From: Bacillus proteolyticus
GTDB lineage: Bacteria; Bacillota; Bacilli; Bacillales; Bacillaceae_G
Direction of reading: 5' to 3'
DNA length: 60,160 nucleotides
Assembly: GCF_001884065.1 (NCBI RefSeq)
Contig: NZ_MACH01000159.1
Coordinates: 1 to 60,160, forward strand
Position numbers and translations under genes: made by a program. Every line of letters begins with the position of its first letter. Positions within the stretch are counted from its first letter, which is position 1. A model generated the notes under the pieces. The model searched no databases, was not told the origin of the DNA, and was given only the letters and a program-made list of their open reading frames with translations. Below, one piece after another: positions 23,641 through 31,804 of the stretch.

Positions 23641-24423
23641 ATGTTAAAATCAAACCGAGCTGCGCTCATTAGTTTATCATTATTACTTGTTTTTGTTTTA
23701 TCTGGTTGCAGTAATGCAGGCACAATAGATTCACATAGTACGGGAATTTGGAACCATTATTTCGTATATCCAATATCGTATATGATTCAATTTGTTGCTC
23801 ATCATATATCTGGTGGAAGCTTTGGGATTGCGATCATTGTCATTACGCTTGTTGTTCGTTCAGCACTGATTCCGTTAGCTGTTTCGCAATATCGTAGTCA
23901 AATGAAAATGAAAAAAATGCAACCTGAATTACAGAAGCTGAAAAAGAAACACGGTGATGTGGGTAAAGATATTGAAAAACAAAAGCAGTATCAAAAAGAA
24001 ATGTCAGAACTAATGAAATCAGGTGGTTGGAATCCGTTAGCTGGTTGCTGGCCAATCTTTATACAAATGCCGATTTTCTCTGCTTTGTATTATGCGATTA
24101 GCCGAACTGAAGAGATTCGTACATCTTCATTTTTATGGGTGAACTTAGGACATGCAGATCCATATCATATATTACCGATTATTGCAGCGTTAACGACATT
24201 TATCCAGATGAAGGTATTCCAATCAAATATAACGCCTGGAGAGCAAGTGCAGATGCTGAAGGTGCAGCAAATTATGATGCCGGCAATGATTCTATTTATG
24301 GGATTTGCGGCGCCATCAGGACTTGTGCTGTATTGGATTACAGGTAATTTATTTACAATGACACAAACAATTGTGCTAAGAAAAGTAATGGAACGTGAAG
24401 AAGTACAATTACAAAATGCATAG
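23641..24423 (+). CDS. yidC2: Membrane protein insertase YidC2 (OxaA2/YqjG type)
   Basis: YidC inserts proteins into the cytoplasmic membrane, alone or with Sec. The 260-residue lipoprotein has a signal peptide with lipobox LSGC (cysteine near residue 23), then the five-helix YidC core with the positively charged hairpin SQYRSQMKMKKMQPELQKLKKK (helical, about residues 80-125) and GGWNPLAGCWPIFIQMPIF. The ATG at 23641 is about seven bases from GGAGG; an ATG at 23635 is too close. The stem at 23598-23630 overlaps the binding site, implying control by translation of the upstream ORF. Terminator 24427-24457 follows. Confidence 0.92.
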   Translation: MLKSNRAALISLSLLLVFVLSGCSNAGTIDSHSTGIWNHYFVYPISYMIQFVAHHISGGSFGIAIIVITLVVRSALIPLAVSQYRSQMKMKKMQPELQKLKKKHGDVGKDIEKQKQYQKEMSELMKSGGWNPLAGCWPIFIQMPIFSALYYAISRTEEIRTSSFLWVNLGHADPYHILPIIAALTTFIQMKVFQSNITPGEQVQMLKVQQIMMPAMILFMGFAAPSGLVLYWITGNLFTMTQTIVLRKVMEREEVQLQNA

Positions 24424-24426
24424 AGA

Positions 24427-24457
24427 AACACCGCTCATGATGAGCGGTGTTTTTTAT
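24427..24457 (+). terminator. Terminator after yidC2
   Basis: AACACCGCTCA-TGA-TGAGCGGTGTT followed by T residues. Confidence 0.88.
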
Positions 24458-24552
24458 TTAAATCGTTAAGGAAATTTTAAGAAACCAACATTACTATTGG
24501 CATTGTATACGAAAGTGTACATGCTTTAGAAATATGAAGGAGGAAATTTCCT

Positions 24553-25368
24553 ATGAAGAAGAAAACAGTTGGGTATTTAGCAATTGCGGGTGCTTTATCA
24601 TTTGGAATTATAGGAGGAGTGAGTATACCAGCATTTGCGGCAACGAATACTCCGGCGGCTGAGCAACCTACAAAAACTGCGAAGAAGAATTTAGATGAAG
24701 CGACAAAACAAAAAGTAAAAACGATTATGGATGATACAAAGAAACAGTTAGAGGGATTAGGTGTGAAATTCCCAGAGAAGGGTAAGCACAAGGATATGTT
24801 TGCAGGGCTAGATGATCAGACGAAAGAAAAAGCAAAATCAATTTTAGAGCAAGAGAAATCTGGTAAATTAACACGTGAACAAGCAAAAGAGGAATTAACA
24901 AAACTAGGTGTGAAATTCCCAGAGAAGGGTAAGCATAAGGAAATGTTCGCGAACCTAGATGAAGCGACGAAAGAAAAAGCGAAGTCGATTTTAGAACAAG
25001 AAAAGTCCGGAACATTAACACGTGAGCAAGCAAAAGAGGAATTAACAAAATTAGGTGTGAAATTCCCAGAGAAGGGTAAGCGTAAGGAAATGTTCGCGAA
25101 CCTAGATGAAGCGACGAAAGAAAAAGCGAAGTCGATTTTAGAACAAGAAAAATCCGGAACATTAACACGTGAGCAAGTGAAAGAAAAGCTGACGGAACTA
25201 GGCGTGAAACTTCCAGAGAAAGAGAAGCATGAAGACATGTTCGCGAATTTAGATGCAGCAACAAAAGAAAAAGCGAAAGCAATTTTAGAAAATGAAAAGA
25301 AACAATTAGCAGAATTAAATGTGGATCTTCCGCACCATAAGTTTTTCATGAAAAACGAAGATAAATAA
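24553..25368 (+). CDS. Secreted protein with tandem 49-residue repeats
   Basis: The 271-residue product has a signal peptide (about 29 residues, ends AFA-ATN) and then mature sequence built almost wholly from near-identical 49-residue helical units: MFANLDEATKEKAKSILEQE, SGTLTREQAKEELTKLGVKF and PEKGK. At DNA level the period is exactly 147 bases (the same string starts at 24761, 24908, 25055, 25202). The motif looks like paired helices with high charge and no cysteine. No LPXTG or membrane anchor, so it is released or wall-associated. AAGGAGG precedes the start. Family not named with confidence; repeat number may vary among strains. Confidence 0.8.
   Translation: MKKKTVGYLAIAGALSFGIIGGVSIPAFAATNTPAAEQPTKTAKKNLDEATKQKVKTIMDDTKKQLEGLGVKFPEKGKHKDMFAGLDDQTKEKAKSILEQEKSGKLTREQAKEELTKLGVKFPEKGKHKEMFANLDEATKEKAKSILEQEKSGTLTREQAKEELTKLGVKFPEKGKRKEMFANLDEATKEKAKSILEQEKSGTLTREQVKEKLTELGVKLPEKEKHEDMFANLDAATKEKAKAILENEKKQLAELNVDLPHHKFFMKNEDK
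24761..25250 (+). repeat. 147-bp in-frame tandem repeat inside a secreted protein gene
   Basis: Units repeat with a period of exactly 147 bases (49 codons); the middle two copies are almost identical in DNA, showing recent duplication or gene conversion. Confidence 0.85.
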
Positions 25369-25418
25369 TTGAACAATGTTGTATCTTCCGTGTGGGCAAC
25401 CGAAAGGTACGTATGCGA

Positions 25419-25447
25419 GGAGGCTGTCTTTGGAACAGCCTCCTTTT
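25419..25447 (+). terminator. Terminator after the repeat-protein gene
   Basis: GGAGGCTGT..ACAGCCTCC followed by TTTT. Confidence 0.85.
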
Positions 25448-25603
25448 AGTATTTAGAGTGCTATCGTTGTCGTTTTTGTCGAATTATCGATATAATTTCA
25501 TTTACGATCTTATGGCGTTCGTGGAAGAGGAGATTAGAGAAATAAAGTAGCTTCTGTTATAATATAAGAAGAGAAATATTTCTTATGTTATATAAAAAAT
25601 ATA

Positions 25604-25631
25604 TTGATTTTTTCTAACAATTCAATATAAT
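25604..25631 (+). promoter_or_regulatory. Promoter of the steT T-box leader
   Basis: TTGATT (25604-25609) and perfect TATAAT (25626-25631), 16-base spacing; predicted start near 25638. Confidence 0.7.
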
Positions 25632-25637
25632 GGGAAA

Positions 25638-25913
25638 TAACTACAAAATTCGACATCAAGAAGTGATGATGAGGACATGATCAATTTTTTACGATTCTCA
25701 GAGAGGGAAGCCTTTGGCTGTGAGCTTCCTAATACGGGAAAATCGATTACCCCCTTTGAACTGCAGCAGTGAACGGATATCTAGTAATTGCTTGCCGGCA
25801 AAAACCGTTATTTAGACTTGAGAAATTGGTGAAGTATGTCACTTTGCGAATTGAAACAAGGGTGGAACCACGAATACAACACTCGTCCCTTTTTTAGGGA
25901 GGAGTGTTTTTTT
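25638..25913 (+). promoter_or_regulatory. T-box riboswitch (probably Thr) controlling steT
   Basis: The leader has stem I with AGAGAGGG near 25698, a likely ACC (threonine) specifier at 25749-25751, the T-box AAGGGTGGAACCACG (25858-25872), and a terminator (25879-25913). TGGA in the T-box implies a tRNA with U next to CCA, consistent with tRNA-Thr. The downstream gene is a serine/threonine exchanger, which supports the assignment. The specifier was placed by eye. Confidence 0.85.
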
Positions 25914-25958
25914 ATTTCATTTTTGCATCACACTAGAATTGGAAGGAGGATACGCAGC

Positions 25959-27272
25959 ATGCATCATGATGAGAAAAACAAAATTGGTTTAACAGTGGCA
26001 CTTTCTATCGTAGTAGGAACTATTATTGGGTCTGGTGTGTTTATGAAACCAGGGAGCGTATTAGATTACTCAGGGAGTTCTAATATGGCTATTTGGGCTT
26101 GGGTAATTGGTGGTCTGTTGACGTTAGCAAGTGGTTTAACAGTAGCCGAAATTGGAGCGCAAATTCCGAAAAATGGTGGGTTGTATACGTATTTAGAGGA
26201 GATTTACGGAAGCTTTTGGGGGTATTTATCTGGCTGGATGCAAACGATTGTATATGGTCCAGCTATTATAGGAACGTTAGGTTTGTACTTTAGTTCTTTA
26301 ATGATTAATTTTTTCTATTTAGATAAAGTCTGGAATTTACCAATTGCAATTGGAACAGTTGTGTTCCTAGGCGTTATAAATAGTATGGGAACAAAATATG
26401 GAGGCATCGTTCAAACCGTTACGACAGTTGGGAAGATGATTCCGATTATATTAATTGTTGTGTTAGGGTTTTGGAAAGGGAATAGTGATATCTTCAATGT
26501 AGTTGTACCGATATCAGAAAATCAAAGTATCGGGATGGCAATTTTGGCAACTTTATTTGCTTATGATGGTTGGATTTTACTTGCTTCTATTGGCGGAGAA
26601 ATGAAGAACCCAACAAAATTATTACCGAAGGCAATGACAGTTGGGATTTTAATTGTAACAGCTGCTTACGTATTAATTAACTTAGCGTTATTAAATGTAT
26701 TACCAGCAGCGAAAATTGTAGACCTTGGAGAAAATGCAACAGCGACAGCTGCGGGCATGTTACTTGGAGAATATGGTGGAAAAATTATTAGTATCGGTAT
26801 TATCATTTCTATTTTCGGCTGTTTAAATGGAAAGATTTTAACGTTCCCACGTATTCCGATGTCGATGGCAGAGCGTGGACACCTTCCGTTTTCTAAGTTT
26901 ATTGCAAAGGAAAGCCCAAGATTTAAAACACCAGCAAATGCGATTACTGTTGAAATCATATTAGGAATTATTTTAATGCTTATTAGTGATCCGAATAAGC
27001 TATCTGAGATTTCCGTATTCATTATTTATATTTTCTACGTAATGACGTTTATTGGTGTCTTCATTTTAAGAAGACGTAACAAGGATAAAGAGCGTGCATA
27101 TAGTGTACCGTTATTCCCAATTGTACCAATCGTTGCGATTTTAGGGTCATTGTTTGTACTTGGAAGTGCGATTATTAACGATCCGGTAAGTTGTTTCTTA
27201 TCGATTGGAATGGTATTTACTGGACTTCCGGTGTATTGGTACTTAAACAAGAAGAAAGAAACTGGAGTTTAA
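25959..27272 (+). CDS. steT: Serine/threonine exchanger-type amino acid permease (SteT-like, APC family)
   Basis: The 437 residues show 12 predicted helices of the APC superfamily, closely resembling B. subtilis SteT (YkbA), an obligate serine/threonine exchanger. Landmarks are VVGTIIGSGVFMKPGSVL near residue 20 (helix 1 substrate motif), IPKNGGLYTYLEEIYG near 75, and FAYDGWILLASIGGEMKNP near 195. The ATG at 25959 follows GGAAGGAGG; a longer frame would start inside the T-box and is rejected. Expression is expected to rise when tRNA-Thr is uncharged. Confidence 0.88.
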   Translation: MHHDEKNKIGLTVALSIVVGTIIGSGVFMKPGSVLDYSGSSNMAIWAWVIGGLLTLASGLTVAEIGAQIPKNGGLYTYLEEIYGSFWGYLSGWMQTIVYGPAIIGTLGLYFSSLMINFFYLDKVWNLPIAIGTVVFLGVINSMGTKYGGIVQTVTTVGKMIPIILIVVLGFWKGNSDIFNVVVPISENQSIGMAILATLFAYDGWILLASIGGEMKNPTKLLPKAMTVGILIVTAAYVLINLALLNVLPAAKIVDLGENATATAAGMLLGEYGGKIISIGIIISIFGCLNGKILTFPRIPMSMAERGHLPFSKFIAKESPRFKTPANAITVEIILGIILMLISDPNKLSEISVFIIYIFYVMTFIGVFILRRRNKDKERAYSVPLFPIVPIVAILGSLFVLGSAIINDPVSCFLSIGMVFTGLPVYWYLNKKKETGV

Positions 27273-27281
27273 TGTTTGAAG

Positions 27282-27310
27282 GCAGGCGTATTATACGCCT
27301 GCTTTTTTTG
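27282..27310 (+). terminator. Terminator after steT
   Basis: GCAGGCGTA-TTA-TACGCCTGC followed by TTTTTTT. Confidence 0.9.
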
Positions 27311-27327
27311 CTGTAAAAAAATTGTAC

Positions 27328-27380
27328 TTGCTTACACTTTCCTTTTTGGTTACTATAGTCGTAGTAACCAAAAAGGAAAG
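27328..27380 (+). promoter_or_regulatory. MFS promoter with perfect 19-bp-arm palindrome
   Basis: CTTTCCTTTTTGGTTACTA (27337-27355) and its exact complement (27362-27380) flank a six-base centre. A promoter TTGCTT-N17-TACTAT (27328-27356) puts the start point in the centre, so the dyad is best read as an operator rather than an RNA hairpin. The right arm also holds the ribosome binding site. Confidence 0.6.
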
Positions 27381-27381
27381 C

Positions 27382-28569
27382 GTGGGGAAAGACTTGAATT
27401 TTCGTGTGTATATTTTAGCTATTGCGGCTTTCGTAGTCGGAACGGTTGAGCTAATTATAGGAGGAACGCTCGATTTAGTTGCCAATGATTTAGGTGTGTC
27501 GATTAGTGCAGCTGGTCAGCTTATTACAATATTTTCAGTAGTATTCGCTCTATCAGGGCCAGTTTTATTAGCGGTAACAGGTAAGTTTGAAAGAAAGAAA
27601 TTGTATGTTGTGGCATTATCAATTTTCTTAATTGGAAATATCGTTTCGGCATTTAGTGTAAATTATGGGATGTTAATGTTCTCGAGAGTAATTTGTGCAG
27701 CGAGTGGATCGCTTATTATTGCACTATCGGTAACACTTGCTTCTAGTGTAGTAGAACCGCATTTTCGTGCGCGTGCAATTGGAATCATTTTCATGGGGAT
27801 TAGTGGATCACTTGTACTTGGAGTACCGCTAGGTCTTGTGCTCGGAAATGCATACGGATGGCGTGCGCCATTTGTATTAATTTCGATATTAACAGTTATG
27901 GCAATTGCTTGTATTTCATTGTTCTTAACGAAAGTACCACCGACATCGGTACTATCAATAAAAGAACAAATTGCTACTTTAAAAGATAAAAAAATTGTAA
28001 GTGCACAGTTAACATCATTTTTGTTTTTAACGGGGCATTTAACATTGTATGCATATTTAACACCGTTTTTAAAAGACGTAATGCATGTTGAAGCCAACTG
28101 GATTAGTGTGTTTTACTTTATTTTCGGAATCGCAGCAGTAATCGGCGGTGGCTTAGGTGGATGGCTTGCTGATAAATGGGGATCAAAGAAAAGTATTATT
28201 TCCATTATTATCGTATTTGCATGTGCAATCTTTATGCTGCCGATGATGACATTCTCATTCCCGCTCTTCATTATTATGATGGGACTGTGGAGTATGCTGA
28301 GCTGGGCTATTTCACCAGCACAGCAAAATTATTTAATTGAAATTGCACCGGAATCAGCTGGTATTCAGCAAGGTTTAAATAACTCTGCACTTCATTTAGG
28401 AATTGCGCTCGGTTCAACAGTAGGCGGAGTTGTTATTGAGAAATCATCTGTTATATATAACGCTTGGGTAGGCGGCGGTTTTATTATATTGGCGCTACTT
28501 TGTGCGATTTTCTCGATTACGAGAGGGCGTTCTACTCAGTTTGCGAAGGAAGAATCTATCATTGGATAG
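27382..28569 (+). CDS. MFS efflux transporter
   Basis: The protein has about 395 residues with 12 predicted helices and major-facilitator hallmarks: GKFERKKLYVVAL (loop 2-3 basic motif), SRVICAASGSLIIALSVTLA, and the helix-5 motif MGISGSLVLGVPLGLVLGNAYGWRAPF (motif C of exporters). It resembles the YtbD/arabinose-efflux-like group (DHA1). Start uncertain: GTG at 27382 just after AAGGAAAG, or TTG at 27394 after GGGG. It is under a large palindrome, suggesting control by a MarR/HxlR/TetR-type repressor not encoded adjacent. Confidence 0.85.
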   Translation: MGKDLNFRVYILAIAAFVVGTVELIIGGTLDLVANDLGVSISAAGQLITIFSVVFALSGPVLLAVTGKFERKKLYVVALSIFLIGNIVSAFSVNYGMLMFSRVICAASGSLIIALSVTLASSVVEPHFRARAIGIIFMGISGSLVLGVPLGLVLGNAYGWRAPFVLISILTVMAIACISLFLTKVPPTSVLSIKEQIATLKDKKIVSAQLTSFLFLTGHLTLYAYLTPFLKDVMHVEANWISVFYFIFGIAAVIGGGLGGWLADKWGSKKSIISIIIVFACAIFMLPMMTFSFPLFIIMMGLWSMLSWAISPAQQNYLIEIAPESAGIQQGLNNSALHLGIALGSTVGGVVIEKSSVIYNAWVGGGFIILALLCAIFSITRGRSTQFAKEESIIG

Positions 28570-28580
28570 ATTCTTTTTTT
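28550..28580 (+). terminator. Terminator after the MFS gene
   Basis: AAGAATCTATC-ATTG-GATAGATTCTT followed by T-run; overlaps the stop codon. Confidence 0.88.
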
Positions 28581-28646
28581 ATTTTGAAAAAATTGAAGGA
28601 TTTAGCAGTAGGAGAGAGAAGGGTGTATATAGCGAGGTGATAGTAT

Positions 28647-28817
28647 ATGTATTCTAATTTTTCAATAATTGGTTTTCTATTTACGATCATACCATTCTTT
28701 TTTGTAATTTTTATATTTAGATGGGTTCGTTTCATCTATCAAAATTCCGAAAAACAAGTGGAGCAAAATGAGAAGATTATTGAGCTGTTGACGGAGATAA
28801 AGGAGCAGAATAAGTAA
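28647..28817 (+). CDS. Small membrane protein with coiled-coil tail (56 aa)
   Basis: The ATG at 28647 is preceded by GCGAGGTGA. One membrane helix (about residues 6-27) is followed by RWVRFIYQ and a charged heptad-like tail (QVEQNEKIIELLTEIKEQ). It resembles the short DUF4083-type proteins common in the B. cereus group; the name is tentative. Function unknown. Hairpin 28879-28906 would terminate it. Confidence 0.6.
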   Translation: MYSNFSIIGFLFTIIPFFFVIFIFRWVRFIYQNSEKQVEQNEKIIELLTEIKEQNK

Positions 28818-28878
28818 TAGTAGTTATTTTGGAAATGATTATATGTAGATATATAGAAATATAATTTTAGTAAATTTG

Positions 28879-28906
28879 AAAGGTACTTTTGAAAGTGCCT
28901 TTTTAT
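28879..28906 (+). terminator. Terminator after the 56-aa gene
   Basis: AAAGGTACTTT-TG-AAAGTGCCTTT (one G-T pair) followed by TT. Confidence 0.7.
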
Positions 28907-29114
28907 TATGTTTAAAGGGCTGAGCACAAATTATCTTTATTTATCAATAGTCAAATGAAAATGAGAAATTCAAAATTCGCAGTTTATCTGTTTAAATTTC
29001 TCAACAATTCGACAAGATGCTACAAAAAAACCACCTATTCTCTTTTTTTCACTATAAGTACATTGAAACAGTAAGATTGCTTCATGTAGAAATTTATATA
29101 TGGTGGTGGAGAGA

Positions 29115-30998
29115 ATGGGACGAAAGATGGTAGGGAAATGGTTTAGTTTTTTAAGTGCTCTTATTATTTTATTAGGAATTGCGATGCCACAAGTAAAAGC
29201 TGAAGTAATGAACAGAGAAAAGTATGAAATGGATTGGAGTTATAGTAAAGCAAAAGATCGTGAAATAAAGACCGAAATAATTAAAGCTGCTTCGGGCAGT
29301 ATTGCTTATTGTTTAACGCCTGATTTACGTTCTCCTAATGGAGAGGATTTACCTGAGATGGGAAAAACATCTGATGCTGTATATCGTGTTTTAGTTAATG
29401 GGTATCCTCAAAAAAGCCCATCTGAGTTAGGTGTAGCGACAACGGAAGAAGCGCATTATGCTACACAATTAGCAGTATGGATTGCAGCAAATGAATTAAC
29501 GGAAGAAGATTTAGTTGCAAAAAATGAGCGAGTACATAATCTTATGAAGCGTTTAGTAGAGGCTTCAAAAAAAGAAACTGGATCACAAGATGTATTCTTT
29601 AAAGTTAATCCTGTAGATCCACAAACTGCTACACAAAAAGGTGATTATTTAGAAACAGGATTTTATGCAGTGCAAACAAATGCGGTTTCTGGTTCTTATA
29701 CAATTCTTTTTGAGAATGCTCCTAAAGGGATTCGAATTGTAAATGAAAATGGAGAAGAAAAAAGTACATTATCAATTAACGAAAAATTTAAAATATTAAT
29801 CCCGAAAGATACGAGTAGTGGTAATTTTAAAATAAAAGTGAAGTCTACTTTAACAAATTTACAAGCAATAGCTTTTAAAGGCTCGGGAAAAGTTCAAAAT
29901 ACAACGGTATTGTTACAAAGAAATAGTGAGAAAATCAGTACAGATTTAGTTGTAAATTGGGAATCAGTAGGCTCTTTAAGGATTATGAAATTAGGAGAAA
30001 AAAAGGAATTATTAAAAGGAGCTGTGTTTGAAGTCTCTAATGAAAACTTTAAACAAAATGTTACGACAAATGATAAGGGGATTGCGGAGCTAGGTAATCT
30101 TCCAATCGGTATATATAGCGTCAAAGAAATTCAAGCGCCAGCTGGATATGTGTTAGACGGAAGTGTTAAAAAAATTGAAGTGAAAACTGGTGAAACTGCT
30201 TTATTAGAGTTGAAAAATGAAAATATAAAAGGTGAATTAGAAATAACGAAAATAGATGTAGCGGATGGAAATACGAAACTGCCAAATGCAGAGTTTACAA
30301 TCTACAACGAACAAGGGAAAGAAGTAGTAAAAGGGAAAACGGATGAAAAAGGTGTAGCGAAATTCAAACTACCATACGGAAAGTACACGTATAAAGAAAC
30401 GATAGCGCCAAATGGTTACGTAGTAAATGAAGAGACATTCGCATTTGAAATAAAAGAGAATGGAGAAATTATTAAACATATTGTCCAAGATAAGAAGGTA
30501 GAAGGTGAATTAGAAATAACGAAAGTAGATGTAGCAGATGGAAATACGAAACTGCCAAATGCAGAGTTTACAATCTACAACGAACAAGGGAAAGAAGTAG
30601 TAAAAGGGAAAACGGATGAAAAAGGTGTAGCGAAATTCAAACTACCATACGGAAAGTACACGTATAAAGAAACAATAGCGCCAAATGGATATGTAATAAA
30701 TGAAGAGACATTCGCATTTGAAATAAAAGAGGATGGAGAAATTATTAAACATATTGTGAAAAATAAGAAAGAAGAAAAGGCATCGCTTCCTTCTAAGTCA
30801 AATAAGCCAACACCAAATGGAGAAGTAAAACCTTCCGCTGATGTGAAGCCGATGCAACAACCTAATACTCATAATGAAGTGCGTTTACCAGCTACTGGCG
30901 GCGTCGGCAATGAATTTACGGCTTTATTCGTTTTAGGAATTAGTTTTATTATTGCTGGTGCATATGTGTTAAGGGTGAAAAATAGAAAAGAAATGTAG
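29115..30998 (+). CDS. LPXTG-anchored adhesin with thioester domain and SpaA/CnaB repeats
   Basis: This 627-residue surface protein has a signal peptide ending near VKA-EV. It is followed by a thioester domain in which C66 (AYCL) and Q118 (ATQLAVW) are placed to form the internal Cys-Gln thioester used for covalent host attachment. Three CnaB/SpaA folds follow: one divergent (about 285-370) and two nearly identical 91-residue copies, each starting GELEITK. Then comes a Pro/Lys/Ser-rich wall spanner, the sortase signal LPATG, a membrane helix and a basic tail. The start is uncertain (29115 or 29127); GGTGGAGAG lies just upstream. Confidence 0.88.
   Translation: MGRKMVGKWFSFLSALIILLGIAMPQVKAEVMNREKYEMDWSYSKAKDREIKTEIIKAASGSIAYCLTPDLRSPNGEDLPEMGKTSDAVYRVLVNGYPQKSPSELGVATTEEAHYATQLAVWIAANELTEEDLVAKNERVHNLMKRLVEASKKETGSQDVFFKVNPVDPQTATQKGDYLETGFYAVQTNAVSGSYTILFENAPKGIRIVNENGEEKSTLSINEKFKILIPKDTSSGNFKIKVKSTLTNLQAIAFKGSGKVQNTTVLLQRNSEKISTDLVVNWESVGSLRIMKLGEKKELLKGAVFEVSNENFKQNVTTNDKGIAELGNLPIGIYSVKEIQAPAGYVLDGSVKKIEVKTGETALLELKNENIKGELEITKIDVADGNTKLPNAEFTIYNEQGKEVVKGKTDEKGVAKFKLPYGKYTYKETIAPNGYVVNEETFAFEIKENGEIIKHIVQDKKVEGELEITKVDVADGNTKLPNAEFTIYNEQGKEVVKGKTDEKGVAKFKLPYGKYTYKETIAPNGYVINEETFAFEIKEDGEIIKHIVKNKKEEKASLPSKSNKPTPNGEVKPSADVKPMQQPNTHNEVRLPATGGVGNEFTALFVLGISFIIAGAYVLRVKNRKEM
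30231..30776 (+). repeat. 273-bp near-identical direct repeat in the adhesin gene
   Basis: Two consecutive copies start at 30231 and 30504 (GGTGAATTAGAAATAACGAA); each encodes one 91-residue SpaA domain. Very few base differences indicate recent duplication or conversion. Confidence 0.85.
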
Positions 30999-30999
30999 A

Positions 31000-31033
31000 A
31001 AAAAACGCCTTGTAATAAAGGCGTTTTTTTTAG
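31000..31033. terminator. Bidirectional terminator, adhesin / TrmB gene
   Basis: AAAAAACGCCTT pairs with AAGGCGTTTTTT around a six-base loop, between convergent genes. Confidence 0.88.
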
Positions 31034-31788
31034 TATCTCAACTTCATCAACAAACTCTTAATTTCCTCATCTTCCATAAAGAGATCATGGTGTTTCTGGG
31101 TAATCTTTGCAAGTGCAACGTCATGATAGAAAAATTCTGTAAAGAACTTCACGAAAGGTTGTGACATTGTTTTCATCGCTTGCCATGATTCTTGCTCTAC
31201 ACCAGCAAATAAAATTTCACGATCGTCAACGATGAGTAGTAAGTACCGCTCTAATGCGTTAGGCTCTTCAGTTGGGATTAGAAAATGCATGTTTTCTAAG
31301 TCTGTTTCTACTTCTCCAACTATGAGGGACTCGATTAGGACGCCTTGTTTTGCTTTTTGTTCTAGTAAAGGAAGATATTCTAAAAGGGTATCATTCCATG
31401 CAGAGATGCGTATAGATTCTTTTGCATCTTCTACAAGTTGCCTACTTTGTACCTTAATAGAAGACTGCATTTTTAAACTCCAAACGCGGTCATCTGTAAA
31501 TGACTTTTTAGAAATATTATTTTCAAGTTCTTTAATATTAGATTGGAATTCTGTCGTTAATTTTTCAATTGCTAGCTTGAGTGGTAATGCTGTATACAAC
31601 TTTTTCTTTTCTGAAACAGAATCCATTACCATCCCTTTATCAATTAGGCGTGCTAACACTTCGTATATTTTTGCTTTTGGAACACCTGAATGTTTAACAA
31701 TAGTTGTTGCATCTAATGGTTCGTTGCTTGATACGACAACTTCATAGGCCTGGCTTTCATATTGTGAGAAACCGAATTTTTGTAGCAT
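31030..31788 (-). CDS. TrmB-family transcriptional regulator
   Basis: The 252 residues begin with the TrmB winged helix-turn-helix: LQKFGFSQYESQAYEVVV, HSGVPKAKIYEVLARLIDKG (recognition helix about residues 35-50). The C-terminal half is the TrmB sugar-binding-like domain with a PLD-like fold (SIRISAWNDTLLEYLPLLEQKAKQGV). Target genes cannot be told; no sugar operon adjoins it. GGAGGGAAC precedes the start. Divergent from a chemoreceptor remnant. Confidence 0.88.
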   Translation of the reverse strand: MLQKFGFSQYESQAYEVVVSSNEPLDATTIVKHSGVPKAKIYEVLARLIDKGMVMDSVSEKKKLYTALPLKLAIEKLTTEFQSNIKELENNISKKSFTDDRVWSLKMQSSIKVQSRQLVEDAKESIRISAWNDTLLEYLPLLEQKAKQGVLIESLIVGEVETDLENMHFLIPTEEPNALERYLLLIVDDREILFAGVEQESWQAMKTMSQPFVKFFTEFFYHDVALAKITQKHHDLFMEDEEIKSLLMKLRY

Positions 31789-31804
31789 AGTTCCCTCCGA
31801 ACGA

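Noticed and set aside
24725-25376. Two long antisense frames (185 and 186 residues)
   Set aside because: They mirror the 147-bp repeats of the secreted protein gene, and a repeat unit divisible by three keeps antisense frames open. No binding sites.
25640-29014. Single TTCGACA/TGTCGAA sequences (for example 25650, 29008, 17258) as Spo0A boxes
   Set aside because: A 7-mer is expected several times by chance in a window this long; lone copies without pairing or context are not evidence.
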